From the NCBI GenBank assembly GCA_001600415.1, contig BCJX01000005.1, positions 1,028,727-1,092,726 of the forward strand: DNA of 64,000 nucleotides. Reading direction: 5' to 3'. Within the stretch, counting starts at the first letter, position 1. Each line of letters starts with the position of its first letter. Made by a program: the position numbers and the translations under genes. The notes below the pieces were generated by a model. It saw nothing but the letters and a program-made list of their open reading frames with translations. It searched no databases and was not told the origin of the DNA. The DNA is from Pascua guehoae. Its lineage: Eukaryota > Basidiomycota > Tremellomycetes > Trichosporonales > Trichosporonaceae. This document shows, piece by piece, positions 20,556-31,411 of the stretch.

Positions 20556-23500
20556 GTTTTGTTTTGTTCTTTTTTTTGGTGGGGGTGGTGGTGTGTGGGT
20601 GTCAAGTAGAGACTGGTGGTGGTGTAGAGACTGGTGGGTGTCGCTAAGCGCGGCTTGTCGACGGGTACGAGAAGGAAGAGGTGGGGAGAGAAGGACTGGG
20701 TTAATGTACTGTACACGGTACGAGTCGAGCAGTCAGATGGATAAGAAAGAAGGCGAGGTCTGTGTGAGCACGGTCCGTCTTTATACTATTCTCGGCGTGA
20801 CTTTCCGCGAGGGGGGTCAGTGCAAGAGTCAGCGCAGCTTCAGAGTGAGATTCGGGGGTGTCGCAGGTGCGCTGGAGAGCATGGTGCAACGAGGAGAAAC
20901 AGGGGTTGCTTGCGCGAGTGGGGTGGATGGAGGCGTTCGAGCGGGGGCGATGGCGATTATCGGGGGGGCCAACCCGGGAAAAACCTCCATGCGCCTTTGA
21001 TCTGCACAGTGCACTGTTCGTCTGACCGAGCTGGCCCAGGCCATCGCATGCATGCACACACGAGAGAGGGTCTGAACTGATTCGGGGTCTTGATCAAGTT
21101 TTCTGCCGACAATTCCCCGCGTCACCCCACTTTGCGAGTCATCCTGAATGCCTTTTACTACACTACAGTACACAGTTCATCACATCTGTGCCGTGGCGCC
21201 CTTGTCGGGCCGTGATAGGGGAATCGACCAGCAAGAGGCACATCCCAAAATTCTTCTTGCAGTGCCTGGGTCCCTCGGCACGGGCAGGATGACATGATTA
21301 TGATGCAGATGGTGGATCGTTTGGCCGTGGATCTGTGCAAGCGAGCAGCGCGAGCAGTGCGTCGGCAGACGCAACGCTGTTCGGCGGTCAAATGATAAGG
21401 GATAAGGATGTCTAAGGAACGAGGGGACCGGCGGCTCTAACCTGTGCATAATGGCGGCAGCTGCCGGCACGAACAAAGAAAAAAATATAACGAACAGCGG
21501 GCCATTATCCGAGCAGCTGCGAGCGGACGGCCCAAGACCACTCGTTTTTCGAGGGTTTACGTTGCCTCCCAAAGTCTGGATGCAATAAGATTAGGGTCTA
21601 ATCACTAGGGTTTATTTGCATTAAGGGGGATTCCAACTAATGCTTACGTGTCGTCCACCTTGTGGGCATTGCGTGGAGTCAGAAGCACAAGAGGCACAAG
21701 AAGCACGATGCGAGATGCAAACGATGCGCCGGAACCTTTGGGACCTGAACCCTAAACGCCACCACGAGGTAAATCTTTTTCTCTTAAAAAACACCCACCG
21801 CACACGAGGGGACAATGGCCCCATGCGCCACTCTCAAAACGAGGTCCTCCGAGTCCTTCAGGTTCATCCAAGTGCCTCGAGAATATCCAAAACTCAAAAG
21901 CCGCCCATAGGCGCGGGCAACCCCGAGGCCGTAGGGACCAAACGTCAAGTTCTGGGCCGCTCAACAGAGCACATGTTCAATTAGACTCTGCCCAAGCGCC
22001 AGGGGTGGCAGGGGGGCCGAGGGGCCGAGGTGATGCGGTACCTGCGCCACCGTGCTTCAACGTCGAGCACAAGACTGGTGCCCAAGGATTTCAAAGGTCT
22101 GGAACTTTGTTAATCCACACGTTGGTTGGTCGGTCTGCTATTGCTTGAGCCACCGCAGTTGGGGGTCTTGTCTAATAACTGTGGATGGCGGTGCTGTAGG
22201 CAAACGGAATCACAGAAGGAGGTGCTCACGAATGCTATTTACATGCCGCCGCAGTGGAACACCTCACAATGCCCACAATACCCGACCAGGGGCCAACACA
22301 TATACGGCGTGGCCTCCGGTGTTCAATAAGGCCCTGGTCAGCTCTATATCCACGTTAGTGGCACTCCGATGCGGCCAGTGTCCCCCGTCGGCCCGGAGCT
22401 ATCTTTACCGCCAGGCGGAGCGAGCAGTTCGGGCCGCTGCAGCAGTTTCTCCACCGGGATCCTTTGGCCGACGGTACAGGGTTGCACGTGTGTTGGAGCA
22501 CCCTTCATGTCCCCAAGATCAACCGTGGGTAACAGGCGGGGCAGAGTTGGGTCACACCTCCACAGCCTGACCGTTGCTGCGGGGCTGGGACTACGGATGG
22601 CGGCGAGGGCCGGTCGCAAGTGCATACAGACTGCACAGGAGCCGCTCGGCTCGCAGCATGGCGTGTGCAGTATGGTAGGTCTGAGGTTACGAGGCCATGA
22701 GGTCATCACGCTGGCGCCCGTAAACCTCGGCTCTCGGTTAGATTTGAGCATACAATGGGATCTGGAGCGAAGCTAGCTCCCCAAGACCAAACTCAGTGAC
22801 CACAACTGCATGGCGATCGATCATGCCAGTACCACGATAGGTCCATGCATGGGTCCTGGTGGCAAGTCGTACCTTTGAGCTGAGGTGGTGCCACTCCCTG
22901 GTCATGCACACCACGAGATTCACAGTGCCCATACTACAGTATACCATCACTGCGGCATCTCCAGAATGAAATTGATGATGGGGCCGTGACGATGACCATC
23001 GTAAACGTCCTGACCGCGTCGGCTGCAGGCCATCATCGCGGACGCTCCCTAGCACCATTCTTTGTTTGACACCGTTACCGGGGCAGAGACAGGGACCTGA
23101 CACGAGGGGCGTGACTGACTCATGTCCAATTTCCGTCCTTACCGAGCCCACCTTGAAACGCGACTTTTGCCGCGATGGTGACTCACTCTTGATCAGAGGC
23201 GAATGGTAGCTCTTCCTACTAAGGCACTGGGCTGGAGACGTGGTAAGTTGTGAGTGCACAGATATAGAAGTGATTCATTGTGAGCTATCCACAGGACCTC
23301 ACGGACACCTGTTGTTGTAGGGACACAAGCCTCGCACGCTCTCGCACGCTCGCGCACGCGCCCTCGCACGTACGATCGAGCCGCCGCACGCGCTCTACAT
23401 ATACTCGCGCGCGCATTCATTCTATGCGTCGCTCTATCACTCAGTGCAGCGGTTATGCTGGTATAGCAGTCGGTCGCGCTTACTAGCAACACTCTCCACA

Positions 23501-23655
23501 TAACCGCGGAACGAATAAGCGGGGGGCGGGGGCGGGGGGGAGATGATGCGATATTCTTACTTCGTGCCTCCGAGGTAGGCCATACAAACCCGCCTGCCTT
23601 GGTGTTCAGCTTTGTTCAAGAATCAGATTTTACAAGAGCAGGACGACGGTTTCGT
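20556..23655. other. Gene-poor region of 3.1 kb
   Basis: This holds the promoter of the double-psi barrel gene at its left end. I find no convincing gene: open frames are short, overlap on both strands and lack recognisable motifs. The block 23330-23420 is a low-complexity run of CGCACGCTC-type sequence. Single TTAGGG-like words near 21595 are not a telomere array. Confidence 0.45.
20780..20785 (-). promoter_or_regulatory. TATA-like element for the double-psi barrel gene
   Basis: On the minus strand the sequence reads AGTATAAAGAC, 225 bases upstream of the ATG at 20555. The position and sequence fit a TATA box with a longish 5' UTR. It is supported by position only. Confidence 0.35.
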
Positions 23656-24336
23656 CTAACACGAGAGCATGCAAGACCCGCATGTGAGGATCGCACCAAA
23701 GTCGCAGGTCATACTGCTGGGGTGGCACTGGTAACCGTTGCTGTTGAGGCAGTGGGCATTGACCGAGCCCACGCTCGTGGCTGGCGCCGCCTTCGCGCAC
23801 GCGGTCGTCGTCCCCCACGGAACCCTCGGGCCGAGGCAGGATGGCGGCGGTTCGGTGGCGGACGAGATGGCGCTCATGTCTGAACGGCGGCGCTTCGACA
23901 TGGCCCGGTTCCCTCTGTCGCAGAGAATACCGCAGATCTTGTTGCAGCCACACTTTAGGGGAGGGCAGATGCGGTAACTAAGGTCAGTTTGGTGTACGTT
24001 CGAAACATACCTTGGACAGCTCTGGCACGGCGCCGCCCTGAATGGGCTGTGAGTAAATGTAGCTTTGAAAAGGGGCGTAACGGGCGAAACCAACCTGGGA
24101 GAAGTCCCCTACCTCGCCCCGCCGACTGTGAGTAACTGGGATTTATGAAAGTAGAACCCAAGCACGTACAGCACTGAGGTTGAGCGACTCGTCTCCCGGT
24201 TCCGGCGGGGCTACCGCCAGACCCTCGGTGGTGGCGAACAGGGTGAGAGTGGCGGCGAAGCCGAGCAACTGAAGTCACTGTTGGAAGCGCTCCTGAAGTT
24301 TTAGAGAGCCAGTATGTTGCATTTCCCTAGCTTCAT
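23656..24336 (-). pseudogene. Decayed paralogue of the cysteine-rich secreted gene at 28424-29001
   Basis: Three blocks align with the intact copy. The signal-peptide exon reads LLGFAATLTLFATTEG, then VAPPEPGDESLNLSA. A GGAVPELSK exon corresponds to the duplicated 27-nt exons of the intact gene. The C-terminal exon has KCGCNKICGILC and ends CDFGAILTCGSCMLSC. Damage: ATG-AAG at 24331-24336 is followed by CTAGGG instead of a GT donor, so the two-codon first exon cannot splice normally. The exon reading ELSK does not join the last exon in frame. About 40 extra residues interrupt the cysteine domain. A different working exon structure cannot be fully excluded, but none I tried gives both a start and an open frame. 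Confidence 0.55.
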
Positions 24337-26703
24337 GCTGCGAAATGGGAGAATTCATGGGGTGGTGATTAGTAGGTGCCGAGGGAGTTGAGAGATTCGG
24401 GACGTGCCAGGAATAGTGCCAATTTCTGTTCTTTAGAGATCCCGTTTAGACGCAGCCCGCCTAGACACTTGGATGCCCATACATTGTTCTACCGCACCTG
24501 CGGTCATTGTCCCTCCCTGCTGTCCTCTTGTCGTCGAGCAACGTCATGTGAGCTGCCTGCCAAGTGGACGATTTCCTTTCTCGCACTTTTGGGGTTTGAG
24601 CATTCTCTTTGGGGAGAGGCCTGAGAGAGTATACCATGAAGGCTCGGGAACATGTACAGGTGTATCCGGAAAGTTGTGAGACCGCCACATTGAGCTTGGG
24701 TTCACGCACATGCAGGAAATGCAGGAAAAACTACTCAATTCATGAACATCGCCGAACTCAGTTTTGTGACGATTTTCCTATGAAAACAAGCAAACAAACA
24801 CCACAGAGAGGTAGCGCGGGGAGTAATCCATAAGGATCGAATACTAGAACACCCAAAACTACTCAGATTCACTGCCAAGCTCCATCTCGGCCTCAACCTT
24901 CCTTCCTCATAGTGTTGCTGCAACTGAGCTTGTCTGACTACAGTAAAGGTATGGACCTTACGAGATCAATTAGGCGCATCTAACAATGGTGGTTTCAGCG
25001 TGATTGGTGTACTTGTTGGCGGGAAAACGCGCAACGATATGTTGCAAACACTGAGTTGAGTAGTGACGAGAGGTGTGAGCTTGAATCGTGGTGTTTGTGA
25101 TTCCTTTTACGTCTCGAGTCACTACGGTTGCTAAGGACCTAGGGCGCATGCCAAAGCAATTATTAATGGCATGTCATTTCGGTTTGCTGATAGAGTCGCG
25201 TGAAAGGTGCCTTTACCGAGACGCTGTGTAGGTACCTGCCTTAAGCCATCATCCTTCTGCCCAGAAGGTGTCAACAAGGAACGAGCAGTGGCGCAGGGTG
25301 AGACTGGCGGACTCTTGCAAGGTCTGCACGTCTGCAGCAGCTCAATATCTGAATGCCTCGGCATCACTGCATCTTTCTCGTTCCTTTTTAACACCCTCTG
25401 TAAGTGTGAATGAGGTAAACGAAAAGGCCGGGATCACCAAAACAGCCGAGCTTGTATCTCCCACTCAGCCGGACAGACGCGGGATGGCGACGACCACCCA
25501 CCGCCTCAGTCCTCTCTTGCTTGGCACTGCGCTGAGTGGCGGGCGCCATTGCCGCTGCCGTCGCGGCTGCAAACGCTCAGGCAGTGACGGAGGCAATGGC
25601 GAATGAACCAGCATGTGATTGTCCAGAACCAGGCAGAGATGAACAAGGCTAACAGGTTCGTCAATGCCAAGAGCGGCCGACGGGGGGTGTGGGGTAAAAT
25701 CCCATGTATGTCGAGGTGAAGAGAGGTGAAGCGCCAGGTCTATGTATGTCATGAGGTCCAACTTGGCGTGTGCGGTGGTGGTGGTGCCTGTGCACTGTAG
25801 ATCTGTGAATCTGAGAGAAACCGGTGTTTGTGGCACCCTGCAAATGCCCGCATGGTTCTTGTTGCTTGTTGCTTCTTGGCTCCTAGGACACTCTGGTCGC
25901 CCATTTCACTTGACAAAGCGAACACACCTCAAAAACAGGCAGAGCCGTGGGTACCTAATTGTATGATCGGGTGCAGTGGCCTAACCAGTGCTTTGCCAGT
26001 CCTCGGAATGCACACACGCACAGGTCCCGTCGCCCAACTGCGACTTGTGCGACTGCTACCAGTGGGTGGACATACACCACACCTGTGGCTGGCCTTGGGT
26101 ACCCGACCGACCGCCCGTCCACCTACAGCGTCACACACAGCGAGCTCGAACCCAAAGCAAAGGGCACTGGGCATCATGTCACCAGTACGCCATTGTGCTG
26201 CCATGATGCACGCCACCAGAGAGGCTGTCTGAGTCGGAGAGTGGCGGACGGCGGACGGACATGGGCATGGCGGGGACACGGACGCAACAATGAGGTACAG
26301 TGCACAGCCACGAAGGCCACAATAAATGCGATCAATGCGTGCGAGCGAGTAGTACCTCACCTTGCCTCACCTTGCCTTGCCTTGTTACACTGCTCTCGCT
26401 CAACGCGAGGTAGGCTTGGCGCTCGCCGTGGCGTTGCGCACTTGCGCAGGGGGCACCGGTGACCCAACACATCTCCGTGCATCACCAACCAACTCACCTC
26501 GTGGCACCGCCTCGAAGGCGGCCGCATGCTCGGTACGCGGTGGGCGGTGGACGGTGCACAACGCGCAGCCTTTGGCGTCCAATATTCTGGCTCTCTGGAC
26601 GGCGTGTACAATACGTAAGAGGACGCAGACTTGACTTGACCCAACACTCCTCACCAACCACCTCTCTTCCAACCCGCACCAACTCCTCACACCTTTACCA
26701 ACA
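24337..26703. other. Gene-poor region of 2.4 kb
   Basis: No gene is recognised on either strand. Composition is mixed, with AT-richer patches near 24700-25150. The end near 26600-26700 is rich in ACCAACC motifs and is presumably the 5' UTR and promoter of the repeat-protein gene. Confidence 0.45.
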
Positions 26704-27336
26704 ATGAAGTTTACGCCCTCGTTCTTCCTCGCCTTGGTCGCCGTGCCCTTGATCACCGCGGCCCCCATCCCCGTCCCCGACAAGCGCGGCATCTCCATCG
26801 GCGTCGGCGGTGGCGGCGATGGCACCCCGGCCGGCACAATCGACGGGTTGCACGGCACGGCGGGTGGTGGCGGTTCCAAGGATGAGGCGGATCCCAGTCT
26901 TCCAGACGCCGGGGTGGCCGACCAAATGCAGGCCCAGGTCCAGGTCATGCAGGGCGACGAGGACAACGAGGATCCCAATGGTCAGCAGGCGGACGAGCAG
27001 GCGGACGAGCAGTGGGACGAGCAATGGGACGAGCAGGCGGACGAGCAGTGGGACCAGCCGGCGGACGAACAGTTGGACCAGCCGGCGGAAGAGCAAGCGG
27101 AGCAACCGAAGCAGTACGCGGGCCAGGCGGAGGAACCGAAGCTGTACGCAGGCCAAGCGGAGCAACCGAAGCTGTACGCGAGCCAGGCCGAGCAAGAGAA
27201 GCAGTACGCGGGCCGGGCGGGGCAACCAAAGCTGTACGCGGCCCAGGCGGAGCAACCGAAGCTGTACGCACGCCAGGCGGAGCAAGAGAAGCTGTACGCA
27301 CGCCAGGCGGAGCAAGAGAAGCTGTACGCGGACTAG
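26704..27336 (+). CDS. Secreted tandem-repeat protein (QAEQPKLYA-type repeats)
   Basis: A single frame of 210 residues. The N-terminus is a signal peptide (MKFTPSFFLALVAVPLITAA), followed by PIPVPDKR, whose KR at residues 27-28 is a probable Kex2 site. Then come a Gly-rich segment, an acidic Gln/Asp/Trp repeat (ADEQWDEQ type) and eight 10-residue repeats of the form x-QAEQPKLYA. There are no cysteines. The TAG stop replaces the conserved CAG of the next repeat unit, and the repeat-like frame continues beyond it. Repetitive, Kex2-processed secreted proteins are known in fungi as hydrophobic coat peptides and repellents; similarity is in layout only. Low-complexity proteins without relatives are hard to validate, but the signal peptide and codon use support a real gene. 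Confidence 0.7.
   Translation: MKFTPSFFLALVAVPLITAAPIPVPDKRGISIGVGGGGDGTPAGTIDGLHGTAGGGGSKDEADPSLPDAGVADQMQAQVQVMQGDEDNEDPNGQQADEQADEQWDEQWDEQADEQWDQPADEQLDQPAEEQAEQPKQYAGQAEEPKLYAGQAEQPKLYASQAEQEKQYAGRAGQPKLYAAQAEQPKLYARQAEQEKLYARQAEQEKLYAD
27091..27330 (+). repeat. Eight 30-bp tandem units encoding QAEQPKLYA-type repeats
   Basis: The units are 30 bases each and stay in frame. The translated units begin EQAEQPKQYA and GQAEEPKLYA and end with two identical RQAEQEKLYA units. Tyr-Ala closes every unit; positions 1 and 6-8 vary. The near-identity of the last two units suggests recent duplication. Confidence 0.8.
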
Positions 27337-28423
27337 GCGGAGAGCACGCCTTCCACTGACCTCGGCGCGGGCTACGACGCGCCGACCGCGGGCCAGCAGG
27401 CGGACCAGCCGGCGGATCAGTAAACGGACCAGTAGGCGGAGCGACAAGAGCAGTACACGGACGGTGCATCACGACCCATCACGACACTTTCCACCTCGCG
27501 GGGTGGATACTCGACTCGTCGTCGAGCGCATTTGTAGTGATTCTCAATCCTCATGTCAGCCCTTGACACATGCGCATGTTTTCCATGACCTCTGACATGG
27601 CATCTGCACACGTTCTCGCCTCTGGACCCCGGCATCGTCGTCACAGCACAGACAGATGCTCTGATTGAGCGCAGTGCCTGGTGGTAACAAAAGGCACCGT
27701 GCCTGCCCCCCCCCTTTGTCTTGCTGACGTCAAGTATCGTACCCACATACCCCTCACGGCATGCTATACCTGGCACGCGAGCATTTGTCACTTGAACAGC
27801 AAATGACTGGGTATACCGTGCCGGCAGGACCTTGTACAGATATGCCCATGCAAGGACTATGTAACATGGTAGGGAGGAGTTCATTCACCACCGCTGTTGA
27901 TGCTCGTGTTTGTGGAAGTAGACCACTTGGCGCATCCGATGCGTGAGACTGAGCCTGTTCCTGACCAATGGTCGATGTGATTACTCGACGTTGCTCGCGC
28001 CGTGGACAGAGGCAACTCTATGCTCCCACGGCGGAATGCGACCCGAGCTGTGGCCCTTCGCCGCGTGTCCGAGCTGTTGATTCTCTGCTAGTGATACGAC
28101 ACCGTACTGGTCATGCTGCTGTGCTACAGAGTACAGTACGCTAGGCTGTGCCTCATGGCAAGCTGTCAAAAAGTTGCAAGGACCATGCAGCCTTCCGCAT
28201 GCACCCTCTAGATTGTACCACCTCGTACAACTATCGTGTGTGGCAACGCACGCGCGGGCGGTCTTGTAATACTGGCGCGTGCTGTACTGTTCCCCCCAAT
28301 ATTTATTCCTTTGCGGATACTGAAATACGTATTTTATTTTATAACTTCTTTCTTGGGGGCTATTCAGACTTTGCCCTTTGCATATTCGGTACGAAACTCG
28401 TTGTTGGCTGCCAGACCCCGCGT
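27337..28423. other. Spacer containing the read-on of the repeat frame
   Basis: The first 200 bases continue the repeat-coding frame after its stop, interrupted by TAA at 27421 and TAG at 27433. The rest shows no gene. Bases 28300-28350 are AT-rich and belong to the 3' side of the cysteine-rich gene. Confidence 0.5.
28333..28338 (-). terminator. AATAAA-type polyadenylation signal of the cysteine-rich gene
   Basis: On the minus strand this reads AAAATAAAATAC, about 86 bases past the stop codon, in the only strongly AT-rich patch nearby. Fungal signals are degenerate, so this is supported by sequence and position only. Confidence 0.4.
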
Positions 28424-29001
28424 CTAGCACGAGAGCTTGCCGCACTTCTTGCACGAGTTGCGCACGCCAAAGTCGCACGTATAGCCGCCCTTGTTGCACT
28501 GGTAGACGTGGCTCGAGATGCAGTACGGGTTGATGCGCGAGTTGCCGCACATGATGCCCCCGACCTTGTTGCAGCGGCAGCGCGAGCTCTTGCAGGCGCG
28601 CTGGGGGGTGGTGAGCTTTGGTGCAGTACACGGGGGATTAAAGACGGAAAACAAACCTCGGACAGGCCAGAGACGGCGTCGCGCTGGATGTGAGTGGAGT
28701 GTACAGCGGGTTGGGGGGGAAAGAGAAAACAAACCTCGGACAGGTCCCAGATCTGGTCGCGCTGAAATGTCAGTACCGGTATTCCCGGTCGGGATCCATG
28801 CAGGGGATACTGTACGTACAAGGCTGTTGAGGCTGGAAACGTCGAGCTCGTCATCGCCGGGCTCCGGGGGCGCGACCTCGGGCCCAGTGGGATTGCCGGC
28901 AACCATAGCGAACATGGTGAGAGCGATGGCGACGCTGAGGAACTACGGTGGGTGTTAGATGGGCTTGTATAACATCACCTTGGGCGCTCCCTCACCTTCA
29001 T
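28424..29001 (-). CDS. Small secreted cysteine-rich protein with duplicated 27-nt exons
   Basis: Five exons on the minus strand: 28996-29001 (ATG AAG only), 28820-28942, 28735-28761, 28657-28683 and 28424-28600. They sum to 360 nt, or 119 residues. The product has a signal peptide (MKFLSVAIALTMFAMVAG), an acidic linker (VAPPEPGDDELDVSS), two short repeats (RDQIWDLSE and RDAVSGLSE), each encoded by its own 27-nt exon, and a cysteine-rich domain of 58 residues. That domain contains CKSSRCRCNKVGG, CGNSRINPYC, CNKGGYTCDFG and CKKCGKLSC. The odd cysteine count leaves pairing unclear. The size and layout are those of fungal secreted effector or antimicrobial-like proteins, but no family is recognised. 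A decayed paralogue lies 4.1 kb away. Confidence 0.75.
28657..28761 (-). repeat. Tandem duplication of a 27-nt exon plus start of its intron
   Basis: The exons 28735-28761 and 28657-28683 share 18 or more of 27 positions and encode RDQIWDLSE and RDAVSGLSE. The introns that follow both begin GTTTGTTTTC. The unit therefore duplicated together with its donor site. Both exons are phase 0 and a multiple of three, so skipping either keeps the frame. Confidence 0.7.
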
Positions 29002-31411
29002 GTTGTAAAGTAAAAAGTAGGCTAGGCGATAGTAGCTTGTAGGAATGGCAAGTCACAACCGGGTGGAAGATGTCTGGCAAGTTGACGAGCTCCCAGACCG
29101 CCTTTTACGCCTTTTTCAGAGCACGTTTCCACAGCAAGAGTCCAAACTTCATCAGATACCGACTCGCACCCCACCGGTCCCTCTTCCTCATCTGTCCCCA
29201 ACGGTCCCTCCTGCCCCACCCCGAAAAGACATGGGCGGTCACCGTCGCCCGTTTTTTTTCCCAGTCGTTGGTCATCCAGACATCATGTGAACAGATACAA
29301 AGTTGTGCAGTATCCGGGGCCACCGAGTTAGCTTTCGGGGCCCTCGTCGGGGAGGTCATGTGGGGGTCAATGCGTTACTTGGTCCGCGAGCTGAGTTGTG
29401 AGTCGGTTTGGAGAAGTGATTTTGACAAAGAAGATGCAAGTCGGTGGTTGTGGTGGAGTGTATCAAGTTGCAAGGCGGTGATATCCACAAAGAGGCACGA
29501 GCAAGGTTGAACTGTGGGCTGGCCTGCAAACGAGGCACTGCCAAGGTTTGGCAGTGATATTCTGCTTTCCCTTAATCTCGTCACATCAACCTCTGCCGCG
29601 CCTCACTTCGGGTCTTTGATGACGTCCTACTCATCATCGCAAGGTCAGATGACTGGACACTGTAAGAAGCCCCTGCCAACGGGTTCCTCTTGCAGTACAG
29701 GTAAATGTTAGGGACAACGAGAAGACAGTTTCGCGTGGCACAAAGTTTTGTTCCTCGCGGAAAGCCATTACAGGTACCTGCCTACTCGCCCAGATGGCTT
29801 GTTTTGTCCATATTCTGGAGAGAGCGGGGATTCCATGGTGATCAGGAACGGCGCGTCTCGTGCGCGCAGTCGCGGCCGCGATCGGCCGAACCTTGAAGGA
29901 ACTAGTAGAAAATCAGAGTCTGTAACGATGGATTGCGTTTGGGTCTGGAGAACCGTGCCATACCAGGTTAAATAAAGGTGACATATTAAACCGAACCCAA
30001 GCACGTAGCAACTCTGGGGCCAGCTCGAGCTCGAGACCCACCCAAGGCTCTTCGTCAAAGGGAATACGCTCGGCAATGGTCCAGCAGTATTCGGTGTGAC
30101 GAGCAATGCACGCAAGGAACACAGGTGACGCGAGGGGTGCCGAGGGCGGTCTGCACTGTCCGCAAGGTACGCTTTGAGAACATGCGTCGCTTTCTTGGTC
30201 CTCTGGGCATTCGGCCATCGGTGCCAGGCGATGCCGTCGGACAAAGCAAGACGGGCCCCAATGTCGTTGTCGCCCGTGGTGGCCTTGGCACGAGGTCACG
30301 TGCAACGCATACGAGGTTGGAGGTACCTATTTCATACCCCGCGCGGGGCTGTCGGCTTACCTGCTCGCCGAGGAGAGCTTGACTTCGCCAAGGAGAGAAG
30401 TGTGAGGTGAGTAGAGCTGATGGTGTCACGGTACAATGCAAAACTCAGACTTCTATCCGCGCAACCAAGAGTCGAGGCTTTTATCAATTAGGAACACGGG
30501 CGGCCCGAACGGACCCAGGCCCTTCTCTCTAGACCACGAACCAGGCAAGCGACACGGCCCATCGACAACGGCCGCTTTCCGACTCTACGCCATTGTGACG
30601 AGAGACGGTCTGGTCGCTTGCAGAATATAGGCAGAGGGCAGTGGGCAGCCGACATAGGACCGGGGCCAGCGAGAAGGAGGCAGCAGATCCCAGAGTCCAG
30701 AGTGGCCGCGGCGCATCTTGCTCTTCGCCGAGTCGGGCGCCAAGGTGACGGCCCGTCGGCGGGCACACGATACCGTCCATTCGGAGCTAGATGTGTCGCT
30801 TCGCGACCCGACAGAAGCGTATGTCAGAGTAGACTCGCAGGGCGTCGTCGAGGATTGGACATGTTGGGAGCACTGGTAGATAAGATCACAGATCGGCGTG
30901 ACCGAGGTGGCTGGGAGCGCGACATGAGGCGAGATTGATTTTGACGCAACCCGCTGGGCGTACTGTCCCAACGACCTGTGGGGAGAGGGTGACTTGAGCT
31001 TCCTAGATCAGTGGGGAAGATGAGAGGTTAAAGTGTGGGGTGAGCTGGGGGTGTAAGGGAGTGTAAGGGAGTCTGAAGGTTGGGGCTAGTGAGCCCCCAC
31101 GGGGTAAGCCATATGGTCAATCTGTCATCCGCCAGCGTCCGTTGGCAGTACCCATCGCATCCAAAGCCACGACTGCCATTCTTGCTCCTTGCGCCGAGTA
31201 CTTCTTCACGGGTGCATATAAATACAGACGAGCGAGCGGCGATGATCGTCGATTGATAGTGTCGCTCTTGGGGGCGTGTGGCCTCGACCAAAACACTCTG
31301 GAGTTTGGCGAGCACAATGGGAATGGCGGGATTTGCGTTTCAGTTCGCCATTTGGATAATCACATGCGACGTGGGCAGCGTGGGTCGAACCGTAGCGACG
31401 GGTCGAGTGCA
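29002..31411. other. Gene-poor region of 2.4 kb with one doubtful coding patch
   Basis: No recognised gene. On the minus strand around 30218-29990 there is a coding-like stretch (MAECPEDQESDACSQ, later EYCWTIAERIPFDEEPW) that could splice near 30005 to a further frame ending at 29768. No domain, start context or homologue is known to me, so it is not called as a gene. The region next to 31411 holds the 3' UTR of the RRM gene. Confidence 0.4.

Noticed and set aside
19227..20609. 460-codon Gly/Arg-rich open frame on the plus strand
   Set aside because: It is exactly antisense to the double-psi barrel gene. The repeats and GC-rich codons of that gene keep the opposite frame open; it has no domain and no signal.
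21590..21625. TTAGGG-like words suggesting telomeric sequence
   Set aside because: Only isolated, imperfect copies occur; there is no array.
29768..30218. Possible two-exon minus-strand gene starting MAECPEDQE
   Set aside because: The first part reads protein-like, but start context, splice choice and ending are uncertain and no family is recognised.
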